Shown: positions 1 to 9,143 of the stretch, in pieces
Layout of the letters: each line of letters begins with the position of its first letter
Numbering within the stretch: position 1 is the stretch's first letter
From: Anaerolineales bacterium
Lineage (GTDB): Bacteria; Chloroflexota; Anaerolineae; Anaerolineales; Anaerolineaceae
DNA length: 64,000 bases
NCBI GenBank assembly: GCA_020060485.1
Contig: JAGVAB010000070.1
Location: 62,001-126,000 of the forward strand
Direction of reading: 5' to 3'
Made by a program: the position numbers and the translations under genes
Notes under the pieces: generated by a model
What the model was told of the DNA's origin: nothing
Seen by the model: the letters and a program-made list of their open reading frames with translations, nothing else
Databases searched by the model: none

Positions 1-1
1 A

Positions 2-154
2 AGCATGCTGGCACACATCGAGACCGCTTTAATTGCCAACACCACCGTGTCTCCCGGTCAGCAAGTGGTCGTCATCTCAGGCCTTCCCGTGGGTGCCTGG
101 CGGCCACCAAATCTGGCCCTACTCCACACCGTTGGGGAATCGTTACACACCTGA
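2..154 (+). CDS. pyk: Pyruvate kinase, C-terminal end (partial)
   Basis: Only the last 50 codons lie in the window; the gene begins upstream. The frame reads through VSPGQQVVVISGLPVGAW and ends in HTVGESLHT before TGA. This is the C-terminal alpha/beta domain ending typical of pyruvate kinase, where a glycine-rich ISGxPxG segment is followed by a helix near the C terminus. The enzyme converts phosphoenolpyruvate and ADP to pyruvate and ATP in the cytoplasm. It lies 30 bases upstream of the GNAT-like gene and could share its transcript. The call rests on a short fragment, so the family assignment is good but not complete. Confidence 0.75.
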   Translation, partial: SMLAHIETALIANTTVSPGQQVVVISGLPVGAWRPPNLALLHTVGESLHT

Positions 155-184
155 CACAATATTGCTTACATACTTGAGGATAAG

Positions 185-1306
185 ATGCGGATTAAATCGA
201 TTTCCACAAACAATCCAGTTGATGTACAAAAATTTATTAACTTTCCCTTTGACCTTTATAAAGGTTCCGATCTTTGGGTTCCCCCATTTGTTAACGAGAT
301 GAAAACCGTTCTCGACCGCCAAAAGCACCCCTACTATCAACATTCAGATGCAGAATTCTTCCTGGCCGAAAGTGAAACTGATGTCCTCGGACGCATCGCC
401 ATCCTTCACCAGAGAAATTACAGCGCACATCATCTAGCACAATATGGCTTTTTTTATTATTTTGATGTCGTTGATGACATTCAGGTATCCAGAGCACTGT
501 TTGAAGCTGCCCTGGAGTGGGCTCGAAAACGTAAGATAGAAATCATCCTGGGCCCTAAGGGTTTTGCCCGTTCCTCCGGGATCGGCCTTCTGGTAGAAGG
601 TTATGAATTTTTGCCGGCTGTAGGCATGAATTACAATTATCCCTATTATGGTAATTTCATCGAGGATGTCGGTTTTACCAAATGGACAGACCATCTCTCC
701 GGTTATATGACCGCCGACCAAGAGCTTGACCCGCGCATCCATGAAGCCGCCGACAAAGTCAAACAACGCGGCAACTTCAAAGTAGTGTCTTTCAAAACCA
801 GAGCTGAAATGCGCAAACTGATTCCGGAAATCAACAAGATCAACCATGAAGCATTTCAAACCAATCCGGGCTACTACCCATCCACCCAGGCTGAATTTGA
901 AATGCTGGCCAGGAATATGATCCAGATTCTTGAACCCGGGCTACCAAAATTGATCCTCAAAGATGATGAAGTGGCTGGTTTCATCATCGCCTATCGTAAT
1001 ATTTCGCGCGCCATCCAGAGAGCAGGAGGGAAAATCTGGCCAACGGGCTGGATTGAACTGCTCAAGGAAAAAAAGCTTTCCAGGATCGTTGACCTGAATG
1101 GCGTCGGCCTGTTGCCAAAATACCAGGGCATGGGTGCCAATGCCTTACTGTACTCCGAATTGGAAAAAACGATTAGATCAGCCAATTTTGAAAAGGCAGA
1201 ATTCGTCCAAATCGACGAACTCAATTACAAGAGCAAATCAGATATGGAACGCGCCGGGGTAATCTGGAATAAACGGCACCGGACTTATCAATTATCTATT
1301 TCTTAA
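185..1306 (+). CDS. GNAT-like N-acetyltransferase family protein
   Basis: A 373-residue cytoplasmic protein with a weak C-terminal GNAT signature. The segment LPKYQGMGANALL, near residue 310, resembles the acetyl-CoA-binding loop (Q/RxxGxG/A) and is followed by a helix as in GNAT folds. The N-terminal half has the pattern LYKGSDLWVPPF followed by a strand with VLGRIAILH, which I know from a group of uncharacterised proteins of about 370-390 residues annotated as GNAT-like. The substrate is unknown. The ATG has a GAGG ribosome binding site five bases upstream, and the gene is followed 15 bases later by the sugar symporter, so the two are probably co-transcribed. Confidence 0.6.
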   Translation: MRIKSISTNNPVDVQKFINFPFDLYKGSDLWVPPFVNEMKTVLDRQKHPYYQHSDAEFFLAESETDVLGRIAILHQRNYSAHHLAQYGFFYYFDVVDDIQVSRALFEAALEWARKRKIEIILGPKGFARSSGIGLLVEGYEFLPAVGMNYNYPYYGNFIEDVGFTKWTDHLSGYMTADQELDPRIHEAADKVKQRGNFKVVSFKTRAEMRKLIPEINKINHEAFQTNPGYYPSTQAEFEMLARNMIQILEPGLPKLILKDDEVAGFIIAYRNISRAIQRAGGKIWPTGWIELLKEKKLSRIVDLNGVGLLPKYQGMGANALLYSELEKTIRSANFEKAEFVQIDELNYKSKSDMERAGVIWNKRHRTYQLSIS

Positions 1307-1321
1307 TAAACAGGATGGATC

Positions 1322-2800
1322 ATGGAAAACTTGCCAACCAACACCCCTCTTGATGAACAGGAACCTCCAGAACAGAATTTGTCAATCATAGCAAAACTCA
1401 TCTACGGAAGCGGTGATGGCGGACGTGCCAGTTTCAATACCCTGCGCCAGATTTTTTATGCCATCTTCCTGACCGATGTCGTCGGTATTGATCCGCGGCT
1501 GGCATCTATCGCTGCCCTGGTCAGCATCCTTTGGGATGCGATCAATGACCCCATTGTCGGTTCGTTGAGCGACAATGTGCGCACCCGCTGGGGTAGACGG
1601 CGACCTTTCCTGCTGGTCTTTGCAATTCCTTTTGCATTGGCGTTTGTCCTGCTTTGGTGGGCGCCACCTTGGCAAACACAGATCGCATTGGTGGCGCATG
1701 TGACACTGGCGTACATGCTCAGCGATACCATCCAAACGCTAATCACAGTGCCCTATCTGGCGCTCACCCCGGAAATTGCGAAGGATTATGATGAGCGTAC
1801 ATCCCTGACCAGTTTCCGTATGTTTTTTAACCTGGTTGCTTCTCTTCTGACTGCTGTATTGGCTCCTACGCTCATAGATCATTTTGTGACCTCGGGAATG
1901 ACCCTGCAGCAAAGCTACCTGACCATGGCAGCAATTTTTGGCGGTGCGGCGATTTTGCCTTTCCTGCTTATCTTTGCCCTTCTGAAGGAAAAAGAGGCCC
2001 CTGCTTTGATCCCTCCGGAAGAGATGACTTTCAAACGAACATTGCTTGAGCTTTGGCAAAACAGACCATTTCGATACGCCACCGGCGTATATGTTCTCAA
2101 TTGGATTGCTTTTGACATTGTGGCCTTGATGGTGCCTTATTTCCTTCTTTACTGGATCGCCCAAGGAGATTTGCTGGCAAAATTCAGTCTGCTTGGACAA
2201 AATATCTCCCTCGAATCCATCGTTCTGGGCGCTATATTTATCATAGCAATCCTCACATTACCATTCTGGAATTGGCTGGCCAAAAAACGCAGCAAAACTG
2301 AAGCTTATATCATTGGCGCCTCAATCTGGGCTGTCCTGCAAATTTTTGTCTTTTTGCTTGCCCCCGAACAAAAGGGGTTCATGGTTTTGCTGGCGGCGCT
2401 GATTGGCATCACCACCTCCAATGCGCACATCATTCCTGAAGCCATCTTCCCGGATGTAATTGACTGGGCTGAGCTAAAAACCAATAACCGGCGCGAAGGC
2501 ATGTATTACGGCTCTATCAACTTTATTCGCAAACTCGCCAGTGCTATCGCCATCTTTCTGGCTTTGCAGGTTTTGGGTTGGTTTGGCTACCAGACGCCTC
2601 CTCAAAATACACAGGTATTTACACAACCTTCTTCTGCGTTGTTGGCTATACGCATTATGACCGGCCCTTTCATCACTTTGTTGTTGCTTGGCGCCATCGG
2701 ATTTGCGCTCCGCTATCCGATCACCAGAGAAAGACAAGCGCGCATTCAACACTCCCTCACCCGCAGGATTCGCAAATCCAGAAAATCCCGCAAGAAGTAA
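1322..2800 (+). CDS. GPH-family (MelB-like) sugar:cation symporter
   Basis: A 492-residue major facilitator protein with about twelve hydrophobic segments. Residues 70-95 contain D72, D76 and the loop motif RTRWGRRRP, the signature of the glycoside-pentoside-hexuronide:cation symporter family (MelB and relatives), whose members import glycosides or pentoses with Na+ or H+. A second family hallmark is the cytoplasmic-loop region around PDVIDWAELKTNNRREG. The C terminus is very basic (RRIRKSRKSRKK). The substrate cannot be read from sequence. It follows the GNAT-like gene by 15 bases and is closed by a hairpin at 2824. Confidence 0.85.
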   Translation: MENLPTNTPLDEQEPPEQNLSIIAKLIYGSGDGGRASFNTLRQIFYAIFLTDVVGIDPRLASIAALVSILWDAINDPIVGSLSDNVRTRWGRRRPFLLVFAIPFALAFVLLWWAPPWQTQIALVAHVTLAYMLSDTIQTLITVPYLALTPEIAKDYDERTSLTSFRMFFNLVASLLTAVLAPTLIDHFVTSGMTLQQSYLTMAAIFGGAAILPFLLIFALLKEKEAPALIPPEEMTFKRTLLELWQNRPFRYATGVYVLNWIAFDIVALMVPYFLLYWIAQGDLLAKFSLLGQNISLESIVLGAIFIIAILTLPFWNWLAKKRSKTEAYIIGASIWAVLQIFVFLLAPEQKGFMVLLAALIGITTSNAHIIPEAIFPDVIDWAELKTNNRREGMYYGSINFIRKLASAIAIFLALQVLGWFGYQTPPQNTQVFTQPSSALLAIRIMTGPFITLLLLGAIGFALRYPITRERQARIQHSLTRRIRKSRKSRKK

Positions 2801-2823
2801 AAGAACGGAATTCGCATCTGCAA

Positions 2824-2859
2824 AACACGGGTTATCCCATAAAAAGGATAGCCCGTGTT
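2824..2859. terminator. Bidirectional hairpin between convergent genes
   Basis: Arms of 14 bp (2824-2837 and 2846-2859, one G-U pair) enclose an A-rich loop. It sits between the convergent ends of the symporter gene and korB. Only short T tracts follow on either strand, so termination is likely but not textbook. Confidence 0.6.
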
Positions 2860-2883
2860 GTTTCGCCGCTAACATTTGGTTTT

Positions 2884-3927
2884 TTAATGCATCCAGCCAT
2901 TCACCATATCCAGGCTTTCTTTCGATGGACGAAGTTTTTCAACCGGGGTGCGATTTAGTGGTTCGTCCGGCAAATCGAATGCGTCTTGCATCGGCGGTTG
3001 TTTTGTATCGAGATAGATCAAACCTGTCAGCAGTAGATTATTCACTTCTGCATCTTCCAGCATGATGAAGGCCTGAAAACGATTGGTGGGGTCGTAATCC
3101 CCTCCCAGTTTTTTTAGAAGTATTGAAGTGCCGTCGTGCAGTTCAATTTCTCTCACCAGGCCAGCCTCGTGATCTTCAATCGCGATCTCATTTCGATCGG
3201 GTATGAAAGAAATCTCGTGAATGGGCCGTTCATGTTTTTTCCCCCAGGCATAAGAATGCAAAGAGTGATCCAGATTATGAAAAGTAACACATGGGCTGAT
3301 CACGTCAATCACCGCCGTCCCTTCGTGTTTGAGAGCAGCCTTGATCAATTCACGCAATTGTTTTGGGTCGCCTGCAAAAGCGCGCGCCACAAATGTGGCA
3401 TTGGCTGCCAGTGCTTCCATGCAAATATCCACTGGCAAGTAGGGGTTCTTACCTTGGCGCTTCAACTCCAGGTCTTTCTCGGCAGTGGCCGAGAATTGCC
3501 CTTTGGTTAATCCATACACGCCATTGTTGGCAATGATGTAAACCAGCGGAAGATTCCGCCGGCATACGTGCTTGAATTGCCCCATGCCAATACTGGCCGA
3601 ATCTCCGTCTCCAGACAAGCCAATGCCAATCAAAGTTTTGTCTGCAAACAAAGCACCGGTTGCCAATGACGGCATTCTGCCATGTAAGCCGTTGAATCCA
3701 AAGGATCGGCTCATGAAATACGTTGGGCATTTACTGGAACACCCTATTCCCGAGAATTTCACCACGCCTTCTGGCGGAATGTTCAATTCGAAACAGGCAG
3801 CAATGATTTGCGCAGCAAGAGCGTTGTGACCACACCCTTGACACAAAGTGCTGAGCGCACCGCGATACTCATCCCGCGTCAAACCAATTGCATTGATCTT
3901 TGCATCAGCAGATGACGTTTCCACCAT
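2884..3927 (-). CDS. korB: 2-oxoacid:ferredoxin oxidoreductase, beta subunit
   Basis: A 347-residue thiamine-diphosphate-binding subunit that pairs with the alpha subunit encoded just upstream to decarboxylate a 2-oxoacid to acyl-CoA with reduction of ferredoxin. Visible features are CQGCGHN (C29, C32), GCSSKC (C63, C67) and ISPCVTFHN, which supply the [4Fe-4S] ligands, and SGDGDSASIG, the ThDP/Mg motif. The ATG at 3927 overlaps the korA stop in a TGATG arrangement and has AAGGAG eight bases upstream, which I prefer to the TTG one codon earlier. The preferred 2-oxoacid (2-oxoglutarate, pyruvate or branched-chain) is not determined by these motifs. Confidence 0.9.
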   Translation of the reverse strand: MVETSSADAKINAIGLTRDEYRGALSTLCQGCGHNALAAQIIAACFELNIPPEGVVKFSGIGCSSKCPTYFMSRSFGFNGLHGRMPSLATGALFADKTLIGIGLSGDGDSASIGMGQFKHVCRRNLPLVYIIANNGVYGLTKGQFSATAEKDLELKRQGKNPYLPVDICMEALAANATFVARAFAGDPKQLRELIKAALKHEGTAVIDVISPCVTFHNLDHSLHSYAWGKKHERPIHEISFIPDRNEIAIEDHEAGLVREIELHDGTSILLKKLGGDYDPTNRFQAFIMLEDAEVNNLLLTGLIYLDTKQPPMQDAFDLPDEPLNRTPVEKLRPSKESLDMVNGWMH

Positions 3928-5783
3928 CAATTCCGCTCCTTTACTACAATTTGGTCAGTGATCCAGGCAGCCGATAAAGCCAACCCATCAATCTTTGACA
4001 CCTTGTGTAAATAACGTGCCAGATCTGGAAATTCTAGCGTGAGTAACTGCTTGAGCTGTCCATCCCGGTTAGTCTCGATCACATAAGTGTGATCATGATT
4101 ACGGATGAATTCTGGCACCTCATCATTAAACGGCAAAGCCCTGATTCGCAAATAATCGGTAAGCACCCCCTTTTTCGCCAACAGATCGCGCGCTTCTTCA
4201 ACCGCAGGATACGTGGAGCCGCTGGTGATAATCCCGATATCAGCTCTGGGCATTGTCTCCACAACTGGTCGGGGCAAGGCGTCCTTTGCCTTTTGCAGTT
4301 TAAACGATAAGCGATCAAGACCTTGTTTCCACGTCTCTGGATCTTCACTGTAACCGGCATATTCATCGTGGCCGGTGCCGCGGGCAAAGTATGAGCTTCC
4401 AACGCGGCGGTTTCCAGGAACGGTGCGATAAGGAACGCCATCACCATCAACATCCAGATAACGCCCCCACCTCTTCCCAAAAACTTTCAGCCGATCTCCT
4501 ATGCTGTCAAAATCATTTTCCCACAAAATTTTTCCCCGCTTGATCGGTTCATCAGGATAGACAAACGGTTTTGAAAGCCAATAATTCATACCCAGATCAA
4601 GGTCACTCAGGACGATCACCGGGGTTTGGAATTCTTCGGCAATGTCAAGTGAACGCCAGCCAAACTCAAAACATTCTCGCACCGATCCAGGGATCAGGAT
4701 GATGAACTCTGTATCACCATGCCCCATAAAATTGGCAAATGTTAAATCTCCCTGTGCAGAACGTGTTGGCAGGCCTGTGCTTGGGCCAACCCGCTGCACA
4801 TCCCAAACCACCACCGGCACTTCGGCGTAATAAGCCAGGCCCAAATATTCAGCCATCAAAGACAATCCGGGGCCGGATGTAGCGGTCATGGCTCGTAACC
4901 CTCCCCAGCCAGCGCCGATGGTCATGCCGATTGCCGAGAGTTCATCTTCGGCCTGAACGATGGCGTAGGTGCTTTTTCCTGTTTCCGTATCCTTGCGCAG
5001 GAGAGGAATATACTCCTGCAATGCCTCTGGTAGGCTTGTGGCAGGCGTGATAGGATACCAGCCAGAAAACTGTAATCCGCCATAGATCGAACCCAGAGCC
5101 GCTGCCGAATTTCCATCCGCCAGAATGTAACCCTTGGTTGCATTCATCGGCACTACCCGATAAGGATCTTTCTTCACCAAATTCGAGGCCGCCCAATCAT
5201 ACCCTGCCTTGACGGCCCCAAAGTTTAACTCCTTGGCTGACACCTTGCCATTGAACTGGAAATCCAGGGCTTCTTCTACCTTTTCAAGATCAATGTCCAG
5301 CAACTGAGCAACGATCCCTACGTAGATCATGTTCTCAACGTAGGTTTTCACTTGTCGCGGAATATCCATCTCTTTTGAGATCTTTTGAATTGGCATGGGA
5401 TACAACACGATATCATCCCGCACTTTAGGAAGCTCAAGATGGTCTGCGTACAATAAGACGCCGCCGCTAACCAGCCAATCAATTTCCTGCAGCAGAGAAT
5501 CTTGATTCATGGCAACTACCACAGCATCCTTTTCCAGCCGGCCTAAATATCCCTGTTTGCTGACCCGAATTGTGAACCAGGTAGGTAAGCCTTTAATGTT
5601 CGACGGAAAAATATTCCGGCCCGAAACCGGAATTCCCATTCGGAACAACGCCCGCAATACCGTATTATTTGCAGTTACACTTCCTGAGCCGTTGACTGTG
5701 CTGAAAGTGATGCAAAAATCATTAACATGTGGGGGAAGTGCACTTGATTCTGCTGCTTCTTGTTCAACCTGAACTGGCGTCAT
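3927..5783 (-). CDS. korA: 2-oxoacid:ferredoxin oxidoreductase, fused gamma-alpha subunit
   Basis: A 618-residue subunit in which the gamma domain (about residues 12-205, with FSTVNGSGSVTANNTVLRA) is fused in front of the ThDP pyrimidine-binding alpha domain (from about 218, with FSGWYPITPATSLPEAL and TATSGPGLSLMAEYLGLA). This layout is typical of KorA-type enzymes in Chloroflexota, Actinobacteria and archaea. It works with KorB in ferredoxin-linked oxidation of 2-oxoacids in the cytoplasm. The ATG at 5783 has AAGGAG five bases upstream; a GTG two codons earlier would place the site too close. The gene is 35 bases downstream of the GntR-type regulator and translationally coupled to korB. Confidence 0.9.
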   Translation of the reverse strand: MTPVQVEQEAAESSALPPHVNDFCITFSTVNGSGSVTANNTVLRALFRMGIPVSGRNIFPSNIKGLPTWFTIRVSKQGYLGRLEKDAVVVAMNQDSLLQEIDWLVSGGVLLYADHLELPKVRDDIVLYPMPIQKISKEMDIPRQVKTYVENMIYVGIVAQLLDIDLEKVEEALDFQFNGKVSAKELNFGAVKAGYDWAASNLVKKDPYRVVPMNATKGYILADGNSAAALGSIYGGLQFSGWYPITPATSLPEALQEYIPLLRKDTETGKSTYAIVQAEDELSAIGMTIGAGWGGLRAMTATSGPGLSLMAEYLGLAYYAEVPVVVWDVQRVGPSTGLPTRSAQGDLTFANFMGHGDTEFIILIPGSVRECFEFGWRSLDIAEEFQTPVIVLSDLDLGMNYWLSKPFVYPDEPIKRGKILWENDFDSIGDRLKVFGKRWGRYLDVDGDGVPYRTVPGNRRVGSSYFARGTGHDEYAGYSEDPETWKQGLDRLSFKLQKAKDALPRPVVETMPRADIGIITSGSTYPAVEEARDLLAKKGVLTDYLRIRALPFNDEVPEFIRNHDHTYVIETNRDGQLKQLLTLEFPDLARYLHKVSKIDGLALSAAWITDQIVVKERN

Positions 5784-5818
5784 ACACACTCCTTAAGTAT
5801 GAATGGATGCTAAAGTCC

Positions 5819-6517
5819 CTATTCGAATTTTTGTCTCGATAGCGGATTGGGTCTCTGAAACAATAAATCCTTATGTGCAATCAGCGATTCAAATCCTGCT
5901 TGATATTTTTCCGAACAAATCGCTTCAATCATTTGCTCATGATAATCCCATGTTTTCTTCAAGTAATCGTAATTTGCATAGACATCCAGCCCTTGCGATT
6001 CATACAAATCCCAATAGGATTCGAAAATTCCCAGAACAAAGGTATTGTTCAGGCGGCGGTAAATGGTGAGATGCAATTTTCGATGCTCATGATGTGGAAT
6101 TTGAACCGGATTGCGTTCCAGCTTATCCTTTGCCCGCTGGACAAGATCCCGCAATTTATGTTTATCTTCACTCGTCAACATGCTGACTGCCTCAAACCAG
6201 TAAGCGGCTTCAAGGTGGTTGCGAAGATCAGCAAATTCATGAAAGTGACTCTGATCCAGTTGAACGGCATATGAAAGGCTGTGTTGCACAGTGGGGTAAA
6301 AAGAATAAGGCAGCCGTCGAATTCCAGTGCGGGGCTTGACTTCAACCCACCCCAATACCCGCGCTACCTCCAGTTGCTCACGCACACTGGCCACGCTTGC
6401 TCCCAGTTCCCGACTAAGAGCATTTAAGGATGGCAATTCCGCATGGCCATCATCATTGTTTCTGGCCAGATAGCGAATAAAAGCGGAAAGGGGTTCGAGG
6501 GTTTCTCTCTGTCTCAT
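5819..6517 (-). CDS. GntR/FadR-type transcriptional regulator of korAB (predicted)
   Basis: About 232 residues. The N-terminal winged helix-turn-helix is seen in PSLNALSRELGASVASVREQLEVARVLGWVEVK (in segments: ALSRELGASVASVREQL, then the wing), and a helical FadR/FCD-like C-terminal effector domain carries the conserved pattern HEHRKLHLTIYRRLNN and HEQMIEAI near the end. The reading frame is open further upstream to 6586, but the promoter TTGACA/TATACT lies inside that extension, so I start at the ATG at 6517. It heads the korA-korB transcript and probably senses an organic acid. Ligand unknown. Confidence 0.8.
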   Translation of the reverse strand: MRQRETLEPLSAFIRYLARNNDDGHAELPSLNALSRELGASVASVREQLEVARVLGWVEVKPRTGIRRLPYSFYPTVQHSLSYAVQLDQSHFHEFADLRNHLEAAYWFEAVSMLTSEDKHKLRDLVQRAKDKLERNPVQIPHHEHRKLHLTIYRRLNNTFVLGIFESYWDLYESQGLDVYANYDYLKKTWDYHEQMIEAICSEKYQAGFESLIAHKDLLFQRPNPLSRQKFE

Positions 6518-6573
6518 CGCAGCTAAAACTTCGCAGTCAATAATCCTATTAATCAGATGATTTCGACAACCAG

Positions 6574-6602
6574 AGTATAGCACCACCGCTGAATGATGTC
6601 AA
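6574..6602 (-). promoter_or_regulatory. Housekeeping promoter of the GntR-korA-korB operon
   Basis: Reading the minus strand, TTGACA (6602-6597) and TATACT (6579-6574) are separated by exactly 17 bases, a near-consensus sigma70-type promoter. Downstream, around 6541-6551, a TAAT-3-ATTA dyad could be an operator for the regulator encoded by the first gene; that part is only a guess. Confidence 0.8.
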
Positions 6603-6638
6603 TGAAAAAGAAAGCAGTCGTAATTATTTGCAGAAAAC

Positions 6639-6673
6639 AAAAAACCAGCCAGCCCTAGAAGCGGCCAGCCGGT
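6639..6673 (-). terminator. Rho-independent terminator of the mrp-ricT transcript
   Basis: On the minus strand an 11-bp stem (ACCGGCTGGCC with GGCTGGCTGGT, three G-U pairs) is followed by a run of six T, 35 bases after the ricT stop. Confidence 0.75.
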
Positions 6674-6707
6674 CAAAAGACATTCGGTACAATCCTGGTC
6701 AGACTGT

Positions 6708-7574
6708 TTATTCGTCTTCAGAATCATCCTGATTGGAAGTATCCAGAGTTTTCCCCTGCAATTCTTCCTTCGTAAATTCCCGGCGGCCTACCTCGGGAAT
6801 ATAAACAACGATGGTGCCTTTCAAAGGCAAAACATCGATCACCTTTCCTTCTCCAGCCGGGGTCATGATCTTCTTGTTCCTTTTGGGCAGGCCCTTCCGG
6901 GCTATCGTATACTGCTCAAATTCATAATTCAAACAACACCTTAAACGGCCGCACATGCCGGTGATTTCGGTTGGGGTAAGTGAAATACCCTGCTCCTTGG
7001 CCATCCGAATAGAAATTGAATTGAATTCCATCAAGAACTTCGAACAGCATCGTTTTTCAAGACCACACGCCCCCATGCCTTCAAGAAATTTGGCAACATC
7101 CCTCGGACCGATCTGGCGCAGTTCAACTCGAGCGGGTGAATATGTGCGTTGCAATGCTTTTTTGATGGAACGCAAATCAATCTTCTCTTCACCCTCTGTG
7201 CTGAATAATACAGTCAATGATGTCCCCTCGAAACTGTATTCCGAGGCAATGATCTTGATAGTATCGTACCCTAATTCAACGGCTTTTGCGCGCGCCGTTT
7301 TCACTACATCATCTTCTTTTTTCTGCCAGCTTTGACGCAGCAAGAGGTCTTGGGGTGTCGCGCGGCGGCTGATTGGTTTGCGCGCTTCGCTTTCTGGACC
7401 AATCTCAGCCGGGTCCAAGAACTGAACAACCTCACCAAGCTGCCAACCGCGGCTGGTTTCGACCACCGCATAATCACCAAGAGCAAGGCCTTGCACACCA
7501 TTTACCGTAAAATGATAGACCCGGCCTACTTTGGAAAACCGTAATCCAACGATAAGTTTTTCTTCGCCTGCCAT
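6708..7574 (-). CDS. ricT: PSP1-domain protein, RicT/YaaT family
   Basis: A 288-residue PSP1-domain protein. The Cys clusters CGLEKRCCSKFL and MCGRLRCCLNYEFEQY are the family signature; in Bacillus subtilis RicT (YaaT) joins RicA and RicF in an [4Fe-4S]-carrying complex that directs RNase Y and affects phosphorelay signalling. Here there is no sporulation context, so a role in RNA processing is the more cautious inference. The ATG at 7574 lies three bases after the mrp stop, so the two are translationally coupled. The acidic tail (DTSNQDDSEDE) is typical of the family. Confidence 0.85.
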   Translation of the reverse strand: MAGEEKLIVGLRFSKVGRVYHFTVNGVQGLALGDYAVVETSRGWQLGEVVQFLDPAEIGPESEARKPISRRATPQDLLLRQSWQKKEDDVVKTARAKAVELGYDTIKIIASEYSFEGTSLTVLFSTEGEEKIDLRSIKKALQRTYSPARVELRQIGPRDVAKFLEGMGACGLEKRCCSKFLMEFNSISIRMAKEQGISLTPTEITGMCGRLRCCLNYEFEQYTIARKGLPKRNKKIMTPAGEGKVIDVLPLKGTIVVYIPEVGRREFTKEELQGKTLDTSNQDDSEDE

Positions 7575-7577
7575 GGG

Positions 7578-8636
7578 CTATTCTTTTTTCTCTCCACCAA
7601 GCACGGCAACGCTTAAACGCGCCGCAACGTCTTCGGCAATATGTCGCAGTACCTTTGCCGATGCTGATTCGGCATCGGCAATCACGATTGGAACACCCGC
7701 ATCCCCGCCTATTCTCACTGCTGCGTCCATCGGGATTCTGCCAATGAAAGGTACACCAACGAGATTCGCCAAAGATTCGCCGCCTCCCGAGCCGAAGACA
7801 TCCATTCGCGTCCCATCTGGCAATTCAAGGTAACTCATATTCTCTACCACGCCTAAAATTGGGATGTCCATTTTTTTGAACATATGTATCCCGCGGTTGG
7901 CGTCTTCCAGCGATACCTGCTGTGGAAGGGTAACGATCAACCCTCCACTGATAGGCAGGAATTGGGCCAGACTTAATTGAACATCCCCTGTTCCAGGCGG
8001 CAGATCAACCACCAGGTAATCCAGGCAACCCCACTCCACGTCTCGCAAAAACTGCTGGATTGCAGAATGCAGCATCGGTCCGCGCCAGATCAACGGTTGA
8101 TCTGGCTTTACCATGAAACCAATCGACATGATCTTGACGCCATAAGCAATTGCCGGCAGCAATGTGTTGTTTGGGGAAGGCGGCAGCCGTTTAACGCCCA
8201 TCATCGTTGGCACATTTGGCCCATAAATATCCGCGTCCAACAGACCTACCGTGGCTCCACTTTGCGCCAGACAAATCGCCAAATTCACTGCAACCGTGCT
8301 TTTCCCAACACCGCCTTTACCGGAAGCTACCGCTATCACGTTTTGGACAGGATCCTTCAATAAATTTCGTTCCTTGCCATCTGAACGCACACGGGCAGTA
8401 ACTTTAACATCAACCTGTTCTATGCCAGGGATTGTCTGAACTGCCTGGCGAGCATCGCTTTCAATTTTGGCTCTCAGTGGACAGGCTGGGGTAGTTAATT
8501 CAATTGAAAAAGAAACCTTTCCTCCAACAATTTCAATATCCTTGATCATATTTAAGGCGACAAGATCTTTGTTTAATTCGGGATCCATCACCCTACGCAA
8601 TGCATCCAAAACACTTTCTTCGGTAATGCCTGACAT
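7578..8636 (-). CDS. mrp: Mrp/ApbC-type iron-sulfur cluster carrier ATPase
   Basis: A 352-residue P-loop ATPase. Residues 5-80 form the FeS-assembly (MIP18/DUF59) domain with MDPELNKDLVALNMI and TTPACPLR. The ATPase domain follows, with deviant Walker A GKGGVGKS at 106-113 and the ADIYGPNVPTMMG motif that marks the Mrp/NBP35 group. Such proteins bind and transfer [4Fe-4S] clusters to apo-enzymes. The family's usual CxxC near the C terminus is not seen. The frame is open to 8729, but the ATG at 8636 has GAGG at good spacing and begins right at the conserved domain. Neighbours (a CxxC protein and cysteine-rich RicT) fit iron-sulfur or redox work. Confidence 0.9.
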   Translation of the reverse strand: MSGITEESVLDALRRVMDPELNKDLVALNMIKDIEIVGGKVSFSIELTTPACPLRAKIESDARQAVQTIPGIEQVDVKVTARVRSDGKERNLLKDPVQNVIAVASGKGGVGKSTVAVNLAICLAQSGATVGLLDADIYGPNVPTMMGVKRLPPSPNNTLLPAIAYGVKIMSIGFMVKPDQPLIWRGPMLHSAIQQFLRDVEWGCLDYLVVDLPPGTGDVQLSLAQFLPISGGLIVTLPQQVSLEDANRGIHMFKKMDIPILGVVENMSYLELPDGTRMDVFGSGGGESLANLVGVPFIGRIPMDAAVRIGGDAGVPIVIADAESASAKVLRHIAEDVAARLSVAVLGGEKKE

Positions 8637-8692
8637 AATGAAATCCTCTACTCCCTTTCTGGCTGCAATCAGATAAATCCTGACCTCTAAAT

Positions 8693-9013
8693 TCAGCTTT
8701 CCTTCAAATAATCCCGCATTTCGACACAATGAGCTTCGAATAATTCAAGAAGCTCGGCGCCTTCCTCGCGAATTCTTTTGACAGTTCGTTGGGCACATTG
8801 TGTGCAGCCGCGCATTGCTCGAAATGAATCGGCATTACAGGTCATGCAGCCGCCCATCCGCACCAGCATCAAAGTGAAAGCCTTTTGTTCAACCGGGCTG
8901 GCCGTCGTTTTTTGTACCCGTTCAAGCAGTCGATCCCACTCCGTATCGCGTAAGTGATAAAGGTCCGGGATAACCCGCAATGGAAAAAGCAACTCTGTAT
9001 CTTCGTTGTGCAT
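8693..9013 (-). CDS. Small conserved CxxC protein of unknown function
   Basis: A 106-residue cytoplasmic protein. Its centre has two CxxC pairs in GGCMTCNADSFRAMRGCTQC, a likely metal or iron-sulfur site, flanked by predicted helices. I do not recognise a named family. It is the first gene of a likely transcript with mrp (57 bases downstream) and ricT, so a link to iron-sulfur assembly is a reasonable inference. The start at 9013 has an AGGG about nine bases upstream, and a TATACT box lies near 9055 on the same strand. Confidence 0.65.
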   Translation of the reverse strand: MHNEDTELLFPLRVIPDLYHLRDTEWDRLLERVQKTTASPVEQKAFTLMLVRMGGCMTCNADSFRAMRGCTQCAQRTVKRIREEGAELLELFEAHCVEMRDYLKES

Positions 9014-9143
9014 TTCTTCAATCCCTGTTTCGGTATCTCAAACATCCAAAGTATAGCACTATTTCTCAAAACAAAAACGATCGCAGGCTACCAGCATGGA
9101 TTATAATTGAGAAAAATCACAAAAGCAAACAAGGAGTTTGAAT

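Noticed and set aside
2578..2958. Plus-strand frame overlapping the end of the symporter gene
   Set aside because: It runs through the terminator hairpin into korB and lacks a start signal.
6517..6586. Longer N terminus for the GntR-type regulator
   Set aside because: The promoter -10 box lies inside this extension, so it would not be transcribed from it.
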